Origin: Bactericera cockerelli
Taxonomy: Eukaryota > Arthropoda > Insecta > Hemiptera > Triozidae
Assembly: GCA_024516035.1 (NCBI GenBank)
Contig: CM044960.1
Location: 15,967,880 to 16,031,879, forward strand
Reading direction: 5' to 3'
Length of the DNA: 64,000 nt
A program made the position numbers and the translations under genes. Below, one piece after another: positions 45,664-52,856 of this stretch (position 1 is the stretch's first letter; each line of letters begins with the position of its first letter). The notes under the pieces were generated by a model, which saw only the letters and a list, made by a program, of their open reading frames with translations, ran no database searches and was not told where the DNA came from.

Positions 45664-46434
45664 GGATAAAGGTCAATCAACACACTATCCAAAATTTAAG
45701 AAACTTGAGAAACAAAAGATCGTGCAATGGTATTCAAGTGGTTAAGACGCTCTTCTGGTAATCCAGGTAGTGTAGGGATCCGTTGGTTCGAAACTCACCC
45801 TCAGCATGAATTTTTCCCTCATTGATTTGGGTATAATATATGGCCACATAATAATAAGATTCTGAGGGCTAGGTGGTAGAAAATGCATTAACCTTACCTG
45901 GAGGTTAGATTCTACTAAAGATTATTATTATTATTATTATTATACAATATACATAAATGAAGAATAATTGTAGATACACAAGGTTATATACTTAGTTATA
46001 TACTATCAACTATCAACTAAAAAATCGCGAGACTTATATAGGTACAAAAGTTTTGAAGCAAAAAGTTTTAACATCGAACATGGAAAAGAGAGACACACAA
46101 AAATCGGGTGAACGCCCAATTAATACCGCCTTAAAATTAAGACGTAAAACACAATAGTTGTAGTCTGGCGTTATTTTGACTCCCAAAAATACAAAAGATA
46201 AAATATTAAGAAAAATCAAGTTATTAATAAATTCAATTTAATTGGATATTCTAATAAATACCTACTTTATGTTCTATGTATGTGTTATGAAGGAACTAAC
46301 TGAACTAACAAAACCAATGCAGATGGTTTCGTGTATTCGAGAAATTTTACTGAAAATGCATCAAACTATCTCACCATAAGAGCAGCCACGGAATTTTGAG
46401 CCTCCATCATTTCCCGTCGACTGATGTGTTGCAT
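27092..46434 (-). CDS. CCSER-like serine-rich coiled-coil protein
   Basis: Seventeen exons with fully consistent phases give an 800-residue model: 46375-46434, 42423-42589, 41260-41458, 40492-40672, 39609-39760, 38880-39103, 37621-37774, 34965-35124, 34173-34367, 33517-33741, 32426-32543, 31725-31784, 30784-30874, 29178-29342, 28473-28517, 27835-27972 and 27092-27160. The N-terminal half is Ser/Asn/Thr-rich and basic, with GIPSL and FGF(K/R) motifs. The middle is acidic. SEDLMLDFELSE matches the conserved DDLMLD motif of CCSER1/2. It is followed by LEDDVACIRTELVTLRNVLS, a coiled coil and the NVATQTE motif, in the same order as in CCSER1/2. Those proteins are linked to microtubules and cell division, but their biochemistry is poorly known. 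A distant microtubule-associated family is the main alternative. Confidence 0.6.
27363..27493. mobile_element. Tourist-like MITE (family A) copy, with a partial copy before it
   Basis: TTA, GGGCGAAATTAATAGAC ... ACGTCTATTAATTCAACCC, TTA. A truncated half copy lies directly upstream at 27298-27362. Confidence 0.85.
27835..27972 (-). CDS. CCSER-like exon 16, coiled coil and TQTE
   Basis: 138 nt, CCCTCTAG to AAG|GTAGGA, phase 0 to 0. IALLRHECMEQVRVASLLRE continues the coiled coil and ends TKSNVATQTEK, like the STQTE near the CCSER1 C-terminus. Confidence 0.8.
28473..28517 (-). CDS. CCSER-like exon 15
   Basis: 45 nt, CTTTTTCAG to CAG|GTAAGA, phase 0 to 0. ERDIFSEKEADLKRQ, heptad-like. Confidence 0.75.
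28934..29067. mobile_element. Tourist-like MITE (family A) copy
   Basis: Intact ends GGGCGGAATTGATAGAC and GTCTATTAATTCCGCCC. It lies in the intron between exons 14 and 15, about 110 bp from exon 14. Confidence 0.85.
29178..29342 (-). CDS. CCSER-like exon 14, coiled-coil start
   Basis: 165 nt, CTCTCTCAG to AGG|GTAAGA, phase 0 to 0. An acidic start, then STDSGYSFLGHLEDDVACIR and TELVTLRNVLSR, comparable to the conserved helix of CCSER1/2. Confidence 0.8.
29740..29850. repeat. (GA)n microsatellite
   Basis: About 100 bases of GA repeats with a few interruptions, within the intron upstream of exon 14. Confidence 0.95.
30784..30874 (-). CDS. CCSER-like exon 13, Asn-rich
   Basis: 91 nt, CTTCCCAG to GAG|GTGAGT, phase 2 to 0. 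SSAVRKGP, Asn runs, then YLGEKCAGSE. A shorter form ending at GCG|GTACGC is possible but out of phase. Confidence 0.55.
30930..31110 (-). mobile_element. 3' tail of a non-LTR retrotransposon
   Basis: Copy of the 5966-6155 element; on the minus strand VEQIATGNNPAL then stop. A family A MITE fragment follows at once. Confidence 0.6.
31117..31340. mobile_element. Rearranged Tourist-like MITE (family A) copies
   Basis: Pieces of at least two copies in both orientations: CAGTACGCAATCCG at 31160, an inverted unit at 31170-31290, and a further end to 31340. Confidence 0.75.
31725..31784 (-). CDS. CCSER-like exon 12
   Basis: 60 nt, TTTCAG to TT|GTAAGT, phase 2 to 2. LNDIDRTIENVYISNPPNA. Confidence 0.65.
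32103..32404. mobile_element. Two Tourist-like MITE (family A) copies side by side
   Basis: Copies at 32103-32234 and 32274-32404, both starting GGGCG.AATTAATAGACG. The second ends 21 bp before the exon 11 donor, close enough to affect splicing. Confidence 0.85.
32426..32543 (-). CDS. CCSER-like exon 11, DLMLD motif
   Basis: 118 nt, acceptor CTGAACAG chosen by phase, donor AG|GTAAAC. Contains SITSEDLMLDFELSEVDGSQ, the strongest match to the CCSER family. Confidence 0.75.
32592..32752 (-). mobile_element. tRNA-derived SINE (family 1) copy
   Basis: CGACCTCAGTGGCTTGATCG with B box GGTTCAAGTCC on the minus strand, 50 bp upstream of exon 11. The flanking GGAACCTTCAGGTA (32575 and 32751) is a direct repeat on both sides, the target-site duplication of this insertion. 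Confidence 0.85.
32842..33095 (-). mobile_element. tRNA-derived SINE (family 2), full copy
   Basis: Minus strand: CAGCCTCCGTGGCGTAATGG with B box GAGTTCAACTCC, and body with CCCAGGCTGGGTGAGG. Ends near CGTTAAAACCAAAT. Confidence 0.8.
33517..33741 (-). CDS. CCSER-like exon 10
   Basis: 225 nt, CTTTCAG to C|GTGAGT, phase 1 to 1. Pro-rich start, then GQDFLIDDEISDQPGLVFDE, an acidic block echoing the VFDEE of exon 8. Confidence 0.75.
33788..34000. mobile_element. Tourist-like MITE (family A) with a nested poly-T insertion
   Basis: TAA, GGGCGCAATTCATAGACG ... GTCTATTAATTTCGCCC, TAA. It is split at about 33840-33913 by a poly-T-headed insert flanked by the direct repeat TAAGTCTCGG on both sides, i.e. 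a retroposed piece with its target-site duplication. Confidence 0.85.
34173..34367 (-). CDS. CCSER-like exon 9
   Basis: 195 nt, CTTTCAAG to G|GTAAAC, phase 1 to 1. DVNPNMRSILLDIEDPAFAV, then Ser/Pro-rich sequence. Confidence 0.75.
34410..34600 (-). mobile_element. tRNA-derived SINE (family 3)
   Basis: Degraded copy: body with AATCCCAAATGGGAAGATA and CATGTCCCAGCTGG. Better copies at 40248-40445, 41048-41228 and 44110-44302, all with the head CCGGTAGCTCAGTGGT on the minus strand. Confidence 0.7.
34965..35124 (-). CDS. CCSER-like exon 8, acidic
   Basis: 160 nt, GTTTCCAG to G|GTAAGG, phase 0 to 1. SGMMTSGSDMEGYPADLNEM, then an acidic stretch with VFDEEEVAVLKQE. Confidence 0.75.
36051..37676 (-). 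repeat. 65-bp minisatellite: ~25 copies of an exon end plus splice donor
   Basis: TATCTCACCTGAGTGACTG recurs every 65 bp from 36051 to 37613; one unit is 67 bp (GC insertion at about 37014). On the minus strand each unit is the last 54 bases of exon 7, then CAG|GTGAGATATAC. Units are almost identical. Two, exactly four units apart (36311 and 36571), have GTAAGA instead of GTGAGA. Exon and intron break points share ACA, consistent with microhomology-mediated duplication followed by unequal exchange. Confidence 0.95.
37621..37774 (-). CDS. CCSER-like exon 7, source of the 65-bp array
   Basis: 154 nt, GTTCCAG to CAG|GTGAGA, phase 2 to 0. Encodes RRTLGSAKPTPPRPLSS, a Ser run, then SEQDTSPSDVTMKTVTQ. 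Its last 54 bases plus 11 bases of intron are amplified downstream. Only the first donor is in frame with exon 8 without adding a stop. Confidence 0.75.
38535..38791 (+). pseudogene. Non-LTR reverse transcriptase C-terminal fragment
   Basis: Frame HYIFVPLACETMGPWSKEM, then QRISLAIQRGNATCMLGTL and stop: the pattern of the C-terminal end of arthropod LINE reverse transcriptases. 5'-truncated and lying in a CCSER-like intron, antisense to the gene. Confidence 0.65.
38880..39103 (-). CDS. CCSER-like exon 6
   Basis: 224 nt, TTCCCCAG to AC|GTAAGA, phase 0 to 2. Basic Arg/Pro/Gln-rich start, then RCRFELKDVEVTQVVPIKPD. Confidence 0.7.
39180..39330. mobile_element. Interspersed repeat shared with 5765-5930
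   Basis: Contains CATCATCATAGGGTGGCG, GACAGTGGAGGAATGGCTCA and AATTGACAGGGGGCCCCCAG, the inverse of the sequence near 5780-5900. No coding potential. Confidence 0.65.
39609..39760 (-). CDS. CCSER-like exon 5
   Basis: 152 nt, ACCCAG to CCA|GTGAGT, phase 1 to 0. GIPSLTKYTSGNTTTG, then RPVSWGSSPWGNGPVYN; repeats the GIPSL motif of the previous exon. Confidence 0.7.
40248..40445 (-). mobile_element. tRNA-derived SINE (family 3), good copy
   Basis: Minus strand: CCCGGTAGCTCAGTGGTAAA with B box GGGTTCGAAACCC, body CCCATTTGGGATTTTTACC, end TAAATATGGCGATATTA. It lies just downstream of exon 4. Confidence 0.85.
40492..40672 (-). CDS. CCSER-like exon 4
   Basis: 181 nt, CTTTACAG to G|GTGAGG, phase 0 to 1. 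Encodes TTSSHLVKSRSSSEHNARPS and SRSGIPSLRPVSTS. Confidence 0.7.
41048..41228 (-). mobile_element. tRNA-derived SINE (family 3) copy
   Basis: Head CCGGTAGCTCAGTGGTCAA on the minus strand, ending about 30 bp from the exon 3 donor. Confidence 0.8.
41260..41458 (-). CDS. CCSER-like exon 3
   Basis: 199 nt, ATTCCAG to AAG|GTAAGT, phase 2 to 0. FGFRSRSVSRTGSNNSINS, followed by imperfect Asn-His-Ser-Asn-Gln-Ser repeats. Confidence 0.7.
41520..42062. repeat. ~63-bp intronic tandem array, about 8 copies
   Basis: ATAAGAGAACAATAATTT recurs about every 60-72 bp from 41524 to 41972, alternating with AACCTCTTTATAAGAGAAAC. Units are more diverged than in the 65-bp array and come in at least two types. The array begins about 60 bp from the exon 3 acceptor. 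Confidence 0.85.
42423..42589 (-). CDS. CCSER-like exon 2
   Basis: 167 nt, TTTCCAG to AA|GTGAGT, phase 0 to 2. Encodes EFKGDKPAGVSSGVATSFGF, then RRVVSAPPPTEP; a basic, Ser/Pro-rich segment. Confidence 0.7.
43645..43905. mobile_element. Interspersed repeat related to 12366-12615
   Basis: ATATATAAATGTCAAAGTCA start, body with AAGCTGAAATTTGGTAGGTA, and end CGGCCCGCAAAGCGGGCGAC...GCTTGTAATCTA. Non-coding, probably a non-autonomous DNA element. Confidence 0.5.
43912..44070 (+). mobile_element. tRNA-derived SINE (family 6)
   Basis: Head GTCACCATGGCCGAGTGCAG with B box GGTTCGATTCCC; body ATTCCTCATGAGGAGAAATG. A tRNA-Ser/Leu-like A box (GCCGAGTG) suggests the source. Confidence 0.75.
44110..44302 (-). 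mobile_element. tRNA-derived SINE (family 3) copy
   Basis: Head CCGGTAGCTCAATGGTCAA on the minus strand; ends ACTGCTCGATTAGGAC. It lies directly next to a family 6 copy. Confidence 0.8.
44500..44600 (-). mobile_element. LINE-like 3' tail
   Basis: Minus strand GAAGAGAATGCCGTTGGCAT then ACCACCCTTGATCAAG; related tails are near 10085 and 58195. Similar in layout to the 5966 element but a different lineage. Confidence 0.45.
44903..45033. mobile_element. Tourist-like MITE (family A), intact
   Basis: TTA, GGGCGAAATTAATAGAC ... TCTATTAATTTCGCCC, TTA: a 3-bp duplicated target. Confidence 0.9.
45624..45661. repeat. Poly(A) tract of about 38 bases
   Basis: Uninterrupted A run. There is no clear retroposon in front of it; length in the assembly may not be reliable. 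Confidence 0.95.
45722..45935 (+). mobile_element. tRNA-derived SINE (family 4) copy
   Basis: Head CAATGGTATTCAAGTGGTTA with B box GGTTCGAAACTC; (ATT)n tail. Confidence 0.8.
46375..46434 (-). CDS. CCSER-like exon 1a (start codon)
   Basis: Encodes MQHISRREMMEAQNSVAALM, then |GTGAGA, phase 0. I chose this start because it is the first ATG in a frame that joins exon 2. A weak CGCCAG lies just before it, so it could also be an internal exon. Confidence 0.5.
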
Positions 46435-49112
46435 TCTGGCGACACGAGGTGAAAAATCATTTCATTTCACTTTCGAAAGCGATTATTGCTCGCGAAACTC
46501 AAACTTAAGCGGGTTTCGTTTTGATTTCATCATGCTGAACTTGAAGTTCAAAGTTCAGCACACGTTTTACAGCGAGTTAAAAAACAACATGGAATTCTCT
46601 CGTCCACGTATTAAATCTTCGGCTGGTTCGAGATATATTTCTTCATTGCCGACTTTATGGCGAAATTGATTTCCCTACAGACCCGAGGATGCGTGGAACC
46701 AAGAAGGGGTTTTCTTTTTTGTTTCGAACAAAATTTTAGCGAAAAAGGTACCTACTTATTTGACTGAAACTAAATTGTACTAGTTCGACTGGTAATAAAG
46801 ATGTGTTAAGTTTCTTGCTACCAATTTTGTTGTTGTTGATATTTACTATTTATATTGATATACCTATTTTAATTAAGACCTGTTCACATGATATCTGCCA
46901 TTGTCTTTTAAAGATAAAGATACGTTTCGTTCCTTTCGATAAATTATTAGGCATGTCACAGTTGTCAAATATGATTTTTCAACTCGATATAAACTATCTT
47001 TATAATATTTTCTGGTATGTTCCAATCTAAAGTAGCAATAGCACTAATTTAGAACAAGAAGAAGAAAAAAAGTTCGTTCTGATTTAGTACAATCTAGTAC
47101 AATTTGCGGTTATTATTGGTACGTCTCGTGGAGATGACGAGTTGCAACTTTGAAAGAATTCCACCCCATTTGGAACCACCAACCCCCCAGCCACCCACTC
47201 GTAAACGGGTCCTGCGCGTTTCATGTATAGAGAATCTGAGGTTCCTGCAAATACTGACGCATTAATAAATCTCTTAAAAAAAATAATAATAAACCTATTT
47301 CTCTCTGACCTATCTCAATGCAGATTTCTTTTTTTAATACAAGGGTTTAACAGCCAATTTTATTTTGCGTCTATAGAACAGCAGCTACTGTAAGCACTTG
47401 TGGTCTGTGTTGTAACTTGCCCATCCCGTAGTATGCTTCCCTTCTGATGGGTGAGAAGTAACACAATACTTCTCAAAAGCTGCGTTCTTCTTTTGGATTA
47501 AAAAAAATTACGGGTTCGGATTTTTCCAATTATTTCCATTTTTTTTCCAAGATTAGCTTCCCCACCATTCGTGAAAGAAAAATATGTTTTCGGTACTTTT
47601 AAAGATAAACAATGGAAAATTAAAACTTAACCAGGAATGCCATATAAAACAAATTTGTAGAAAATCGGTACAGTCGTTTTGGAGATACAAGTAATTTTGT
47701 ATAAAATCTCAAAATTGGCACGTGTTTACATTGTGAAACAATCACGAGGAAGTATTGTGTCCATAATTGGCAATGTTTTTTTCCTGCTCTGGGATTCGAA
47801 CCTGGAACTTCCACATGGTAACCACTGAGCTAATCTTGCGGTTAGCTAAGTTAGAATTCGTTAGAAAAAAACTTAAATGAGGTGTATCTTCTAACATATC
47901 ATTTTCACTACAATACTACAAACATCTACATTCTACACACGTCCGTCCCCCTTTTATTAAAAGAAAATATTTTATTTTCGTATATAAAAAAACAATACTA
48001 TGAACTCTATGCAGGACTCTGCAGAAGAATCTATCACTAAAGCTAATGTTGTCTTGTTGTATGTATGTATAATGTCTAGTAGATATTTATGAACCTTGTC
48101 CACATTACATATACACTTCTCAGTGCTGACAAGTTACAAACCCAAATAAGGAGTAGGTACGTTAGTGGTCTTCTTAAAAAGGAATTTGTTCTCTTGTCTA
48201 ATAGGCAATGATATAATGAAAAAGACTGGTATACCTAATATTAAAAGACATTTACAATGAAATTTCTTCTGTGAGGTAGAAGATATTTTTTTTTAAAGAG
48301 CTGTGGAGCTATTTCAGACAACTCATAAGATAATTTACAGGCGAAACTTAATTTTTTTATTCTTAAAAAAAGTTCGTTTTTAATACAAGCAGTACTTATA
48401 TTCAAATAATCTAGAACTTCGAAGTTTATTTCAACAATTGCAATGAAAATTGAAAAATAAGGCCAAAATTATAGTATGACAATGACCTCTCTTATGGAGT
48501 ATAAAATATGACTAGGGGAACAAGTTTAGGAACGCAAGCTGTTTTTTGCTTTAAATCCATGTATTTTCATGCTGCTACAAAGCGTTATAAATCTGTTGAA
48601 GATAACATTATCAAATGTTTTTTGTTTTGTACAAAATACAATAGATTCAGGATTTACACTCTATCCAAGAAAAAATCATTGCAACTGTTTAGAAGAGTGT
48701 AAACTTGCAAATTACAGGATTTTACAGGACTTGAAGCTTGTTTCACTGTTTATTTTTTCTTTAAAATACGATCTCAATTTTTAATGGCCTATTAAAATGG
48801 GGAAAAAAATTAAATAAACAACACATTGAGTTGTTTTGAAAACACCTCTAAAAGCCTGTGTTTTGCAAGTTTACAATTCAAAATGAGCTCAACAAGAGTA
48901 TGATGAACTCTAAATTATTTTGCCATGTCATATGACCAGGTAAAATCATATGAAGTATTTATTATTGTTATTAAACTTTCACTTTTAGCACACTTAAAAT
49001 ATTTCTAACTAACCAAATTTAAAAACAACATCAGTTTGATTTACCTTTTTATGAAGCTACAAGAAGCCAAATGTACTAAAATAACTATATGTAAGAAGGA
49101 TTCATTGCAATT
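46435..49112. other. Possible exon 1a promoter, then repeats
   Basis: 46435-46700 is richer in CpG than its surroundings and may be the promoter and 5' UTR of the CCSER-like exon 1a. A plus-strand frame of 81 codons there has no recognisable content. 47388-47850 is an interrupted family 5 SINE. The remainder is AT-rich and I see nothing in it. Confidence 0.35.
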
Positions 49113-49119
49113 TGCTCAC

Positions 49120-49216
49120 CTTTTTAGAATAAGGAATGATGAGAAATGGATGCTTGCACTTTTTCTTTGAAATTAGCTGATTGGATTTGTTAGAAGCACA
49201 TTGACCCATAAGAAAT
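49120..49216 (-). CDS. Candidate alternative first coding exon, MGQCASNK
   Basis: Acceptor GATCTTTTCAG, 7-nt leader, then ATG at 49209 encoding MGQCASNKSNQLISKKKCKH and PFLIIPYSKK, donor AAG|GTGAGC, phase 0. It can join CCSER-like exon 2 (phase 0) in frame, skipping exon 1a. M-G-x-C-x-S is a typical N-myristoylation plus palmitoylation start, followed by a Lys-rich patch. It could also belong to an unrelated gene. Confidence 0.45.
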
Positions 49217-50452
49217 CTGAAAAGATCAAAAATAAAATAGTAATATTGACTTTTTTTATTATTATCGAACAAATTTGAACATACTTCATTTACAATAAAT
49301 TACCTAAATAGAATACAAGATAAATTCAAATCAGTAGCTATTGAATTATTTCCATGGGTGGCCCTGCAAAGTGGGTTTGTAACTTCTGTTGTATTACATA
49401 ATTTTCAGTATATTTTTTATTTTGAGTATAAAGGAAGAAAAAAGATTGAGGTTTTACACTGAATATAAGAAAACTTCCGGAAAAATTCATTGCAACTTTT
49501 TTTCAAGTTCACAAAAAATGTGAACTTGAAAAAACATAAGATTTTAGAGGTTTTTTTAAACCTCTAAATGCATTGTTTATTCTTTTTCCCTTTATTAGTA
49601 GGTCATTTTAAATTGAGATTTTTAGATACTTGATAATCAAAATAAACATTTTCTTTAAAACCTCTAAAATCCTGTGTTTTGCAAGTTTAAATTTTTGTTT
49701 CCATGAGTCACAATAATTTTTCTTGGTAATTTTCATTTATTTTGTGTAAATTCTAATTCTGTTTCTTTTCATACAAAACAAAAATCTAAAAATGTTATCT
49801 ACAACAGAAATTACAGCACTTGGCCACATTAAAATACATGCCATGAAATGGGAAAACAGCTTGCGTTCCTCTAATTTTGCACTTCAGAGTGTGATATCTA
49901 CTAACTTAGTTAAAAAGTATTAAACCTAACATCAGGATTTAACAAATTTGATTTAACAAACAAATAAATATAAAAATAAGGATCCAACCATTTTTTTCTA
50001 CTGTGTATTGCTAATGCCACCTGTGGGACAAATGAGTTTACACAGAATGAACTTGTTGTCTTACTGGTGAGACAACTTAACAATACATGCAGTCCCACAA
50101 TTGGTACGGACTCTAAAGTGACTGTAAAAATAGATCTGAAGTCTGAGTCAGTATTACTGCATCTGCATTCTGCAATATAAAAATTAGAGAGAAAATAAAC
50201 TTGGATGAACAGCAGTACTCAATGCCAGATTTTTATATTGTTGATTTGAGTTAGGAAAATATGTAAGGATTAATTGTAATAAAATTAATAATTTGTAAGA
50301 TCTTTAGTAATTGTAGGTTTGGTTGGCCCCCAAGCATCTTAATTTGACTCTCATAAGCACATAATGAAAAATATCTTGGGGTAAACACAATAACTCAAAA
50401 AACTACTGTTGAAAAGAGGGCCAAGTTTCAGAGCTGCTCTCCAAAAAGTTTT

Positions 50453-50583
50453 AGGGCGGAATTAATAGACAACATCAATAACTTAAGTCATTGGTAAGTG
50501 TCAATTTTCCCTATCTTACACAGTATGCAATCCGTGACTTAGCGCCACAGAGGTATTACAAAAACGTCTATTAATTCCACCCT
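50453..50583. mobile_element. Tourist-like MITE (family A), reference copy
   Basis: 131 bp with terminal inverted repeats GGGCGGAATTAATAGAC / GTCTATTAATTCCACCC, flanked by TTA on both sides. A conserved core contains CCCTATCTTACACAGTA and ACTTAGCGCCACAGAGG. The 3-bp TWA duplication and GGG start fit PIF/Harbinger (Tourist) MITEs. No coding capacity. At least eleven clear copies occur in this window. Confidence 0.9.
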
Positions 50584-51172
50584 TATGAGAACACATATGC
50601 CAAATTTCATAGCTCCATGGTCAATAGAACCAAATATATAAAGGTGTGATAAACCAGGTGAGTCGGTTATTGTAAAGATATCCCCTTGATAAGTCAAAAG
50701 AAGTGTTTCAGCTCTACTTGCTACAACTCAAAATTTAATAAGGGAACCTCTTATAAGTCAATTTTTTTCCATAGGTCTAATATCCCTATAACTTGAATTT
50801 CAAAACATGGGATTTCTTATAAATTGACTTTTCCTCAATTAGATCATAATTTCTCTATAATGTTTTGATTTTATATTTAGTCACTCCTTATATGAAATTC
50901 CAATATCTCAAAACTCTCAATACCTAATATGAATTGACACTTCTATACCTTGAATTTGAGTTAGCGCAAGCCTGCAGTATGTGCAAAGGCTGATAGCCAA
51001 TTAATTTATAAACTCTCTTTTAATTATTTCAAAGAAAAATGTGTTAAAAAGTGACAATGTTGAATGATTTTTTTTGTTAAAATAAAAATTACAACATTTT
51101 ACATGTCTTCTAATTAAAAACACTCAAATGACATCTGCATTGAAAAATCAATGTGCATTTTGAACAACATAC

Positions 51173-51320
51173 CTTTTAAATAATTGATCATCTGAAGGTA
51201 GTGATTCATCAGAGCTCTTACTTTACAGTACAGTATACCTACTGTCTTGTGACTTCTCACACGAACTCACAGTTAACTCAGACTGTCACAGTCACAGACC
51301 AATTCTGGAGATAAAGGAAA
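51173..51320 (-). promoter_or_regulatory. Probable non-coding first exon and promoter
   Basis: AAAAG|GTATGT is a good minus-strand donor at 51172/51173, about 2 kb upstream of the MGQC exon acceptor. The preceding 150 bases lack long open frames, suiting a 5' UTR exon. The transcription start is not visible; the right end is a guess. Confidence 0.3.
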
Positions 51321-51659
51321 TGAAAGTTACATACTACAGATTCATACTGAGTTAGGAAATGAGATTAGATAACACAGGACAAGACACTGACTGAAACGTT
51401 TGAGATCTGCGAGACAGTCAGACACTCTAGACAAAATTCTGAAAATGATGATCTCGATGATAGCAGATAGATAACAGAAACACAAATGTTAACTGATATA
51501 CTGATAATACTAAATATCGACTAACGATGATTACCATGAAAAATGAAAGGGGGGGTTACTGGTTTTGGGTGAGGGGAGGGGAAATTATTGATAATTTTAT
51601 ATGTGAGAACCCAGCCAAGTATTGATAAAAAAATCAATATTACCTCTGTTGTCTTTATT

Positions 51660-52375
51660 ATTATTTTCAAAAGGCCGATGCTAGAAGCCCGCCGATTGAA
51701 ACTGAGGTTGACCGCTACGCAGCGTTCGTGTAGCATCCTCTCAAAGTTTGAAGCTTCCTAATATGAGTATTGGCAGCTGAATGGTTAGTTTATTCCATTA
51801 TTCGCGGAATTACTATTAATTTTTCAGTCTAAATGTTGTGTTTCGTTAGCCAGCTAGGATAGCTTGGGTGAGGGGCTTAGGTTAGGTTGAAATTAGTGCA
51901 GGGTTAGACCGGGTCGCTGCGCGACCCGTCCTAACCACCTGCACTAATTTCAACCTAACCTAAGCCCCTCACCCAACCATCCTACCCAACAAACTGAAGT
52001 CAGTGATCTATCGTGCAATTTCACCTCGTTAACTTTACCTAACCCTACCTTTGCCCATTAAGTCTCATAAAAATAATTATTATTTTAGTTTAAAAATTAT
52101 AATAATAATAAAAGAAAAAATCATTAATAAAAAAAATGTTACATCAGTTTAAAAAATTAAAAAAAAAAAATTGACGAGAGCATGATTTGAAGACATACCC
52201 TCAACACGCGCGTCAGAAGCGACATACTTATACCGCATCGCTACCCAGCACTTGAGAACGAGTGTCAAAATAAGTATTACATAAGCATGAGCAAAATGCC
52301 GACTTGATAAGGATGCTACACGAACGCTGCGTAGCGGTCAACCTCAGTTTCAATCGGCGGGCTTCTAGACACTTC
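51660..52375. mobile_element. Inverted-repeat element with ~60-bp ends and central hairpin
   Basis: The ends at 51672-51736 and 52312-52370 are inverted copies (GAAGCCCGCCGATTGAAACT; GATGCTACACGAACGCTGCG). Inside, 51866-51976 forms a 45-bp-arm hairpin whose loop has GGGTCGCTGCGCGACCC. No transposase. Probably a non-autonomous DNA transposon of about 0.7 kb. Confidence 0.8.
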
Positions 52376-52856
52376 GGCCCGAATTAATAGACATACCAAA
52401 AAAATGACTTGGGAACTAGTGCCACAGGCTTCACAAGTCATGACTTCAGAAAAGTTCGTATTAATAAACAAAACAAATTCACCGATTACCCTCACTTAAG
52501 TTTTTTGTCTTTCCTAGTGCACAGAGATAATGATTTGGCCAATGAAATCTCTTTACTATTTGTAAACGATTCCTATTGGTCAATTTCAAATTTTTGTTGG
52601 TGTTTTGAAAATTATTTTCCAATTCTTTTTAGTTTCTTCACGTCAGTCCACAGGAAAGCACGTCATTTTTTTCTCATAATTTTTTATATGAAATTTTGTT
52701 TCTCAATCAATTGAAATTATGACTTTAATATATTCTATAGGCATATTAGACATGCCTAGTGGCAGAAATCAAGTTTAAAGAAGGAAAGTTACTGAGAAAA
52801 TCTAATTTGTAGTAAAATGTACTCCAGCAACCAATAATAAAATATTTTTTTCTCAA

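Noticed and set aside
46424..46669. 81-codon plus-strand frame
   Set aside because: Overlaps exon 1a and its likely promoter on the other strand, with no domain or repeat signature.
51880..51970. Telomere repeat stretch
   Set aside because: Only two AACCT units per hairpin arm, explained by the inverted-repeat element.
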